A stretch of 64,000 nucleotides of DNA from Stercorarius parasiticus (lineage: Eukaryota > Chordata > Aves > Charadriiformes > Stercorariidae), in the NCBI GenBank assembly GCA_013396915.1, contig VWZL01001934.1, positions 531,146 through 595,145 of the forward strand, read 5' to 3'. Shown here piece by piece: positions 59,323 to 64,000 of the stretch. The notes under the pieces are model-generated. The model searched no databases and was not told where the DNA came from. It worked only from the letters and a program-made list of their open reading frames with translations. The translations under genes and the position numbers were made by a program. Position 1 is the stretch's first letter. Each line of letters starts with the position of its first letter.

Positions 59323-62300
59323 TACTAGAATCAAGCCTGAACAAAGACAAAAGAAAACACCCCTTATTTCCATCACTGTTCTCTGTAACTACCTTTACGT
59401 TTCCTAGTGATGGAATTGGCCCTTCCACCCAACACTGGGCATCTCTCTTGTCTTGAATCTCAGTTAGGGCCTAAAGGCTCCTTAAAGCCAGGGAAAAGAT
59501 TCACAGTAATAATCCATAGCAGGTACTTTCTGCAGTGCAGATGTTACTGATGGTGTCTGGCGAGCTGTGTGGAACAACAAAACACACCCACAGTCCCTCT
59601 AGACCACCACGCATACACTGCTGGAGTACTTCCCCCAAACCTATCGAACCTTCCCAGTTCCTGCCTCAAGTTCAGGCTCAGCTCATACCTCCACTTCACA
59701 TACACCCCTCAGATGAAGGATTAGGAACCGAATCGGCCACCGGCTGAACCACGTTAATGCTTAGGGGATGAGCAGCTGCTGCCAGCTGGGCTGCTGGAGG
59801 CCAAACGTGACTCCCAGCTGACCACGGTAGCACCATTTAAGACAGCAGCTCACGCCGACACGCTGTGGATGAGCAGTTACTCAGAAAAGTGCTACTTCTA
59901 GAATCACTAGGGCAAAAGGCTTGAACTCAACTCCGACCACTGCCAACAGCAAAACCTCATTTAACTTAAATGTAGGCAACTACCTGAGACCACCTTGAAA
60001 ATTTGCGCTAGAGACAGATTGTTCTTCCAGCTGACTGGGACTTCACTTTTGTCATTCACCATGAAAGGCGAAAATGGAAAAACTACATTACTAGCAAATT
60101 ACCCCATTACTACCAGATAGTTGCAAGTAAATATCAAGTCACATCACTACGATCTTTTCTTTTTCCTACCCACTTTGACAAACAACTATACTGCTCTTTT
60201 ATTCTCCCACCTTAGACTTACAGTTTTTCCATATATCCACTATGTGGTATTGGAAGTTAACTCATCAATTCAGCTCAATTAAAGGATTTGCAAATTAATC
60301 TAAACCAGGGAATATTTCATTCTTAAAAACTGATGCACTGCAAAGCTAGCAGTCCTAGATTTCTGTGGCTACCTGCACATAAAATTCTCCTGGCGTACTT
60401 GAGAAAAATGTGAAACATTTGACAAAAGCACTCCTCGGTGCGATTAAAGACAGCAAAAATCTGACCTGTAGACTGGAAGTCCTTGTTTCTGGAGACTGCT
60501 GCAAGTCTTCATGAGCATATGTTGCACCTGAGAATCTCCACAGTACTCCTCACTTCAGTGCTGGGATTCCATAGCAGAAAAGCATTAAGTAACTTTTGAT
60601 CATCATTCCAGAAATAGAAAAGGAAAAAAATCAAATTTACCTCTACTGCTTCTCTTTCTGGCAGATTTCTGGCTCTCACTGAGCTAGAGCCATGACAGAC
60701 TGATTTTTCTTTTCTTTTAGGGGGAAAGGGAGAGGGTGGGGGAAGAGGGAGGAGGGGAAAAGTAGCTGATTAAATTGTTCAGCCAGTTCCAGTCACCTGC
60801 AGACAATTCATATGAGGTCGGCTGGAGCCCATCAGGCCCTGCAGTAAAAGGCTGCAAAAGTATGTCCAAAATTCTGATCATTTAATATTCACCTAACTGC
60901 GAAAATGCTGGCAGACCATTTTGCATCCTATTTAAACAAATATGGTTTGAAAGGGAGAATATGTGAAACTCTGCAAGACTTTCTCAGAGGCTTTTATATA
61001 AGTCTGCTGCAGAATTGCCCCATTTATAATCAGTGACTCCATAATAACTATGACTTTGTCTCTCCCTGTGCTGCTTGATCTCTACCAGCTACAAAGAGGG
61101 AATTCGCCTCGTCAAGCTGTGGTTGTTCTTTGCACATGAACCACTCAGACCTTACAGGGAGCCTGGGTGTCCTTGTGTTGCATGACAAATACACCGTGTT
61201 TAAGGCTTACCGGTTAGTCTGCAAAGTGGTGTCCTAACGATCCTAGCTTGCCTCTGCTGGAGTTTGTGTGCAGAGTCCAGAAAAGGAGAATATTCACATG
61301 AAACAGCTGAATATATTGATGGCTTCTACCAGCCCATTCATCTCCTGGGTCTGTAGGCAGGAAAACTTGTTCCAGCTCATGTCTTTGTAACAGGACGTAT
61401 CCTCCAGCTGTCTTTTAATTCCACAAACTTTCTTCAGCCTTTCCTGTATACCTACTCCTGCCAAGCTGTGAGAGGGAGAAGCTTGATAACTATGAGGTAG
61501 GGCAATTTAAGGGGAAAGCACAACTTCTGCACCAATATATTAGTCATTAGCTGAAAGCTACAGCCCTTCTGATGAATGGCAGGGTCTTGTGTTTCCAGTC
61601 AGATGTCATTAACCTGCATGGAAGTGTCAGGCCTCTGTGCTTCAATCAGCTGTGACCCAGTTTAGCGGTGAGCATTTACAGGGTTCCTGCCATGCTTTGA
61701 CCTGTAAGCACTTCTGAAGTACCATTAAATCCCAGAACTCCCAGCTGCCTATCACTAGCTCCTGAACAAGCATCTTCTGTCGAGAGGACAAAACTTCAGC
61801 ATGGCAAGGCGGGGGGGGGAAAGCGTAAGATTCAACCAATATTTCATTATTCTTGAATAAAGAACTGAAGACATACACTGCAGTTATCACATAAAATTAA
61901 AAGCTTTTTAGTGTTTAAAATAGCATTTACACATAAGCAGCTATATATTAACTATACAGACACTTGGGTTTTAATACAATATCTACAAAAAAGAATTCAA
62001 TTATGCAATAGACATTTAACAGGAACAGTGCAGTCCATGCTAGTAAGAGGTCACTCTTTGAGTAGAACCAATTCTAGAATAGGTGATAGTCTGGGTTTTC
62101 ATTATTTAAAATCATGTAACTTTGTTCCTCTACTGTACATAAAATTCTTTACATGTATTTCTAATCACTGATTAGAATTAATAATTTTAAGTCAATCTTA
62201 TTACAATCCAGTTAAATGCAAAACAAAAACAATTACATCAACTCATGAGCTGTCAAGTCTCAAGATGGGACCGCCCATTTGAATAGAACAAAAATAATAT

Positions 62301-64000
62301 CAAAAGTCAATGTCTGTGCATCATTGCTTGCCATCCAATAGACCTTTGGATAAAGTGTCCAGGGGACTGTTACCTTTGAAAAGCAGATTTATTAACAGGA
62401 GGTAAAAGACAAGAGCAGTGCTTTTAAGACTGTTTGCCAAAAATATACCAGGTGGGTACACTACGCCTTACAGATACTGCCTCCATGGGACACGAGACAC
62501 CATCCCAAACTGTTTTCTCATCATTTTCTACGATCTTCCAACCATACCTGTTAGTCCTTGTTAAAAGCTGTCAGCAGGTATGCGTGAACATTAAGCTCAG
62601 CTGCAGGGCACAGGCAGGTGTTGAGGCTCTCACTTCCAGAATAAAAATGTCACCTATTTAAGGCTCCTGTTACGAGGTTGTTTCAACGCCCTGTACAGCA
62701 AACCCGTAACTTCTCCCTGTAGTTAGAGGCACAGGTCATGCGTTCTAGAGCCCAGCCAGTGCCGGTTATTTGATGTTAAAATCAGAGAAAAATTTCATGC
62801 CCAGGTGAGAGAAACAGCAAGTTCTGCAGGACTCCAGCCTTCACACGTCCTTCCACCTGGCACAGCTCTCCCTACTGTACGTAGCGTCATTGGCATCAGT
62901 GGCACTTCTTCCTGCAGGCAGCGCTGTACTCAGGAGGAGAAACTCGCACAGCTGGGCCCCGGGGCCCCCGTGTTGCAAGGACACATGGACATGCGTTGAA
63001 CGCCAAGGATGGGATTTGGGAAATCTCCTGTCTTCAGTCACTTCTGAAAATGAGGAGCTAGCAATGTTTCAGGCCTAACTTTCCATTGACTCCAACCAGC
63101 CTCTCCGCTGTACACTACGAGGTGAGGAAATCAAACTTTTGTTTTAGACGCAGCGGCCACTACGTATTGCACTGTTCACAGAAGGGTCATTTACATTCTC
63201 CTCTTTGAAAATAGCAGGTTCTACACGCTCTACAGTACTAAACCCACTGCACATCTCTCAGTACATTCAGGGCACTCCTCATTCTCCTGCAATGGAGGCC
63301 TGTTTGCGGGGGAAGCGCGTTCAGGCTGGATTTTAGCAGCCCCGTTTCCTCAGCTTTTCCCTCGCCTACGTTACGGACCGTCAGCCTCAGCCCAGTGATA
63401 TCCACAAACACACCAGTATATAACACAGTCCTTTCAACGTAGCAGCAAAGACCAGCAAGACACAGAAGAGTTTCTGCCAACAGCATAACAAGATGACAAA
63501 AAAAAACCCCAGCAGGTGCGTAAACTGCAACTCTTGAAAAGACGTAAGGAAATTAAACATGTTTCTTTTGTGGGTGAAAGCTCAGCCCCCAGCTTTAATC
63601 CCTTTTGGGAATGTCTTATTAAAATGATCCTCTTTTCCTCCAGCCCTGTAAGTTCTGCCTTAAGACAAAGTGGGCCAGAAAAATTGTAATATATAAGAGA
63701 CCAGAAAAGTTAAAATTAATTTAAAAGTAGAACCACTAGTGATTGTCAGTAAAGTCACAGACTTCTTAACCGTGTCTCCTGGAGACACAGCAGAATTACA
63801 GAATTATTTTACTCTGATTTATTTCGTCGCTTTAAACGTCAATCTTTCAAAACAGTTTACAGAGTTTAGTTAGCGTCTTTGCTGTGTTACTGGCAGGAGG
63901 AAAGGAAAAGTAAGGATAACGTTGCACAGTCAAGCTTTAGGTAGTGTCGTTGTTTTGAAGAAGCCATCGCCAACTCTGCAGTCTACGCTAGCCCATCAGA
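59323..64000. other. Noncoding DNA to the right edge, possibly including the 3' end of a minus-strand gene
   Basis: 4.7 kb without a recognisable exon. In human the next gene is DVL1 on the minus strand, but its conserved C-terminal end (FFVDIM-type) was not found on either strand. Any overlap would be 3' UTR only. The left half holds a G-run cluster at 60720-60757 and a G-run at 61810-61818. The right part from 61880 is AT-rich and UTR-like in composition. Confidence 0.4.
60720..60757 (+). repeat. Polypurine tract with six G-runs (G-quadruplex-prone)
   Basis: Six runs of three to five G separated by one to four A/T-containing bases (for example GGGAGAGGGTGGGGGAAGAG), preceded by a T/C-rich stretch at 60704-60719. 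A pattern of four or more close G-runs is compatible with a G-quadruplex. Confidence 0.6.

Noticed and set aside
1..64000. CRISPR arrays, prokaryotic operons, complete retroviruses, tRNA or rRNA genes
   Set aside because: None seen: there are no regularly spaced direct repeats with spacers, no LTR or polymerase-type frames, and no cloverleaf or rRNA blocks. The window is vertebrate nuclear DNA.

Overview
The window reads as vertebrate nuclear DNA, most likely from a bird. Coding sequence is split by GT-AG introns. The interspersed repeats are truncated CR1 LINE 3' ends in the form typical of avian genomes (four clear copies). The gene order, on what is probably a small avian chromosome, matches human 1p36.33: PUSL1(+), INTS11(-), CPTP(+), TAS1R3(+). 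Species cannot be fixed from the sequence alone.

Layout. (1) Positions 1-27448: PUSL1, a tRNA pseudouridine synthase-like gene, from coding exon 2 to its poly(A) signal. Exon 1 lies left of the window. Introns reach 7 kb and carry two CR1 copies plus, antisense in the first intron, a possible decayed RHNO1-like copy. (2) 27449-35740: a single-coding-exon class A GPCR at 32187-33248 with likely noncoding 5' exons upstream. It has no counterpart at this place in the human locus. (3) 35747-46860, minus strand: INTS11, catalytic subunit of Integrator. All 17 coding exons were resolved and give 600 residues with every metal-binding motif present. (4) About 46861-47345: GC-rich shared promoter of INTS11 and CPTP, containing a 15-bp tandem repeat and a single N. 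(5) 47346-48009: CPTP, ceramide-1-phosphate transfer protein. Its first ~19 codons are missing at the N. (6) 51386-57494: TAS1R3, six coding exons, intact, 836 residues. (7) 57507-64000: no coding exon recognised. By synteny with human the next gene should be DVL1 on the minus strand, so part of this could be its 3' end, but no DVL1 coding sequence was found.

The genes do not form one pathway. PUSL1 (RNA modification), INTS11 (RNA 3'-end cleavage) and CPTP (sphingolipid transport) are housekeeping genes, TAS1R3 is a chemosensory receptor subunit, and the extra GPCR is of the nucleotide/lysolipid-receptor type. The items most worth following up are the locus-specific GPCR, the damaged CPTP first exon, the state of TAS1R3, the antisense RHNO1-like relic and two old MIR-type SINE fossils.
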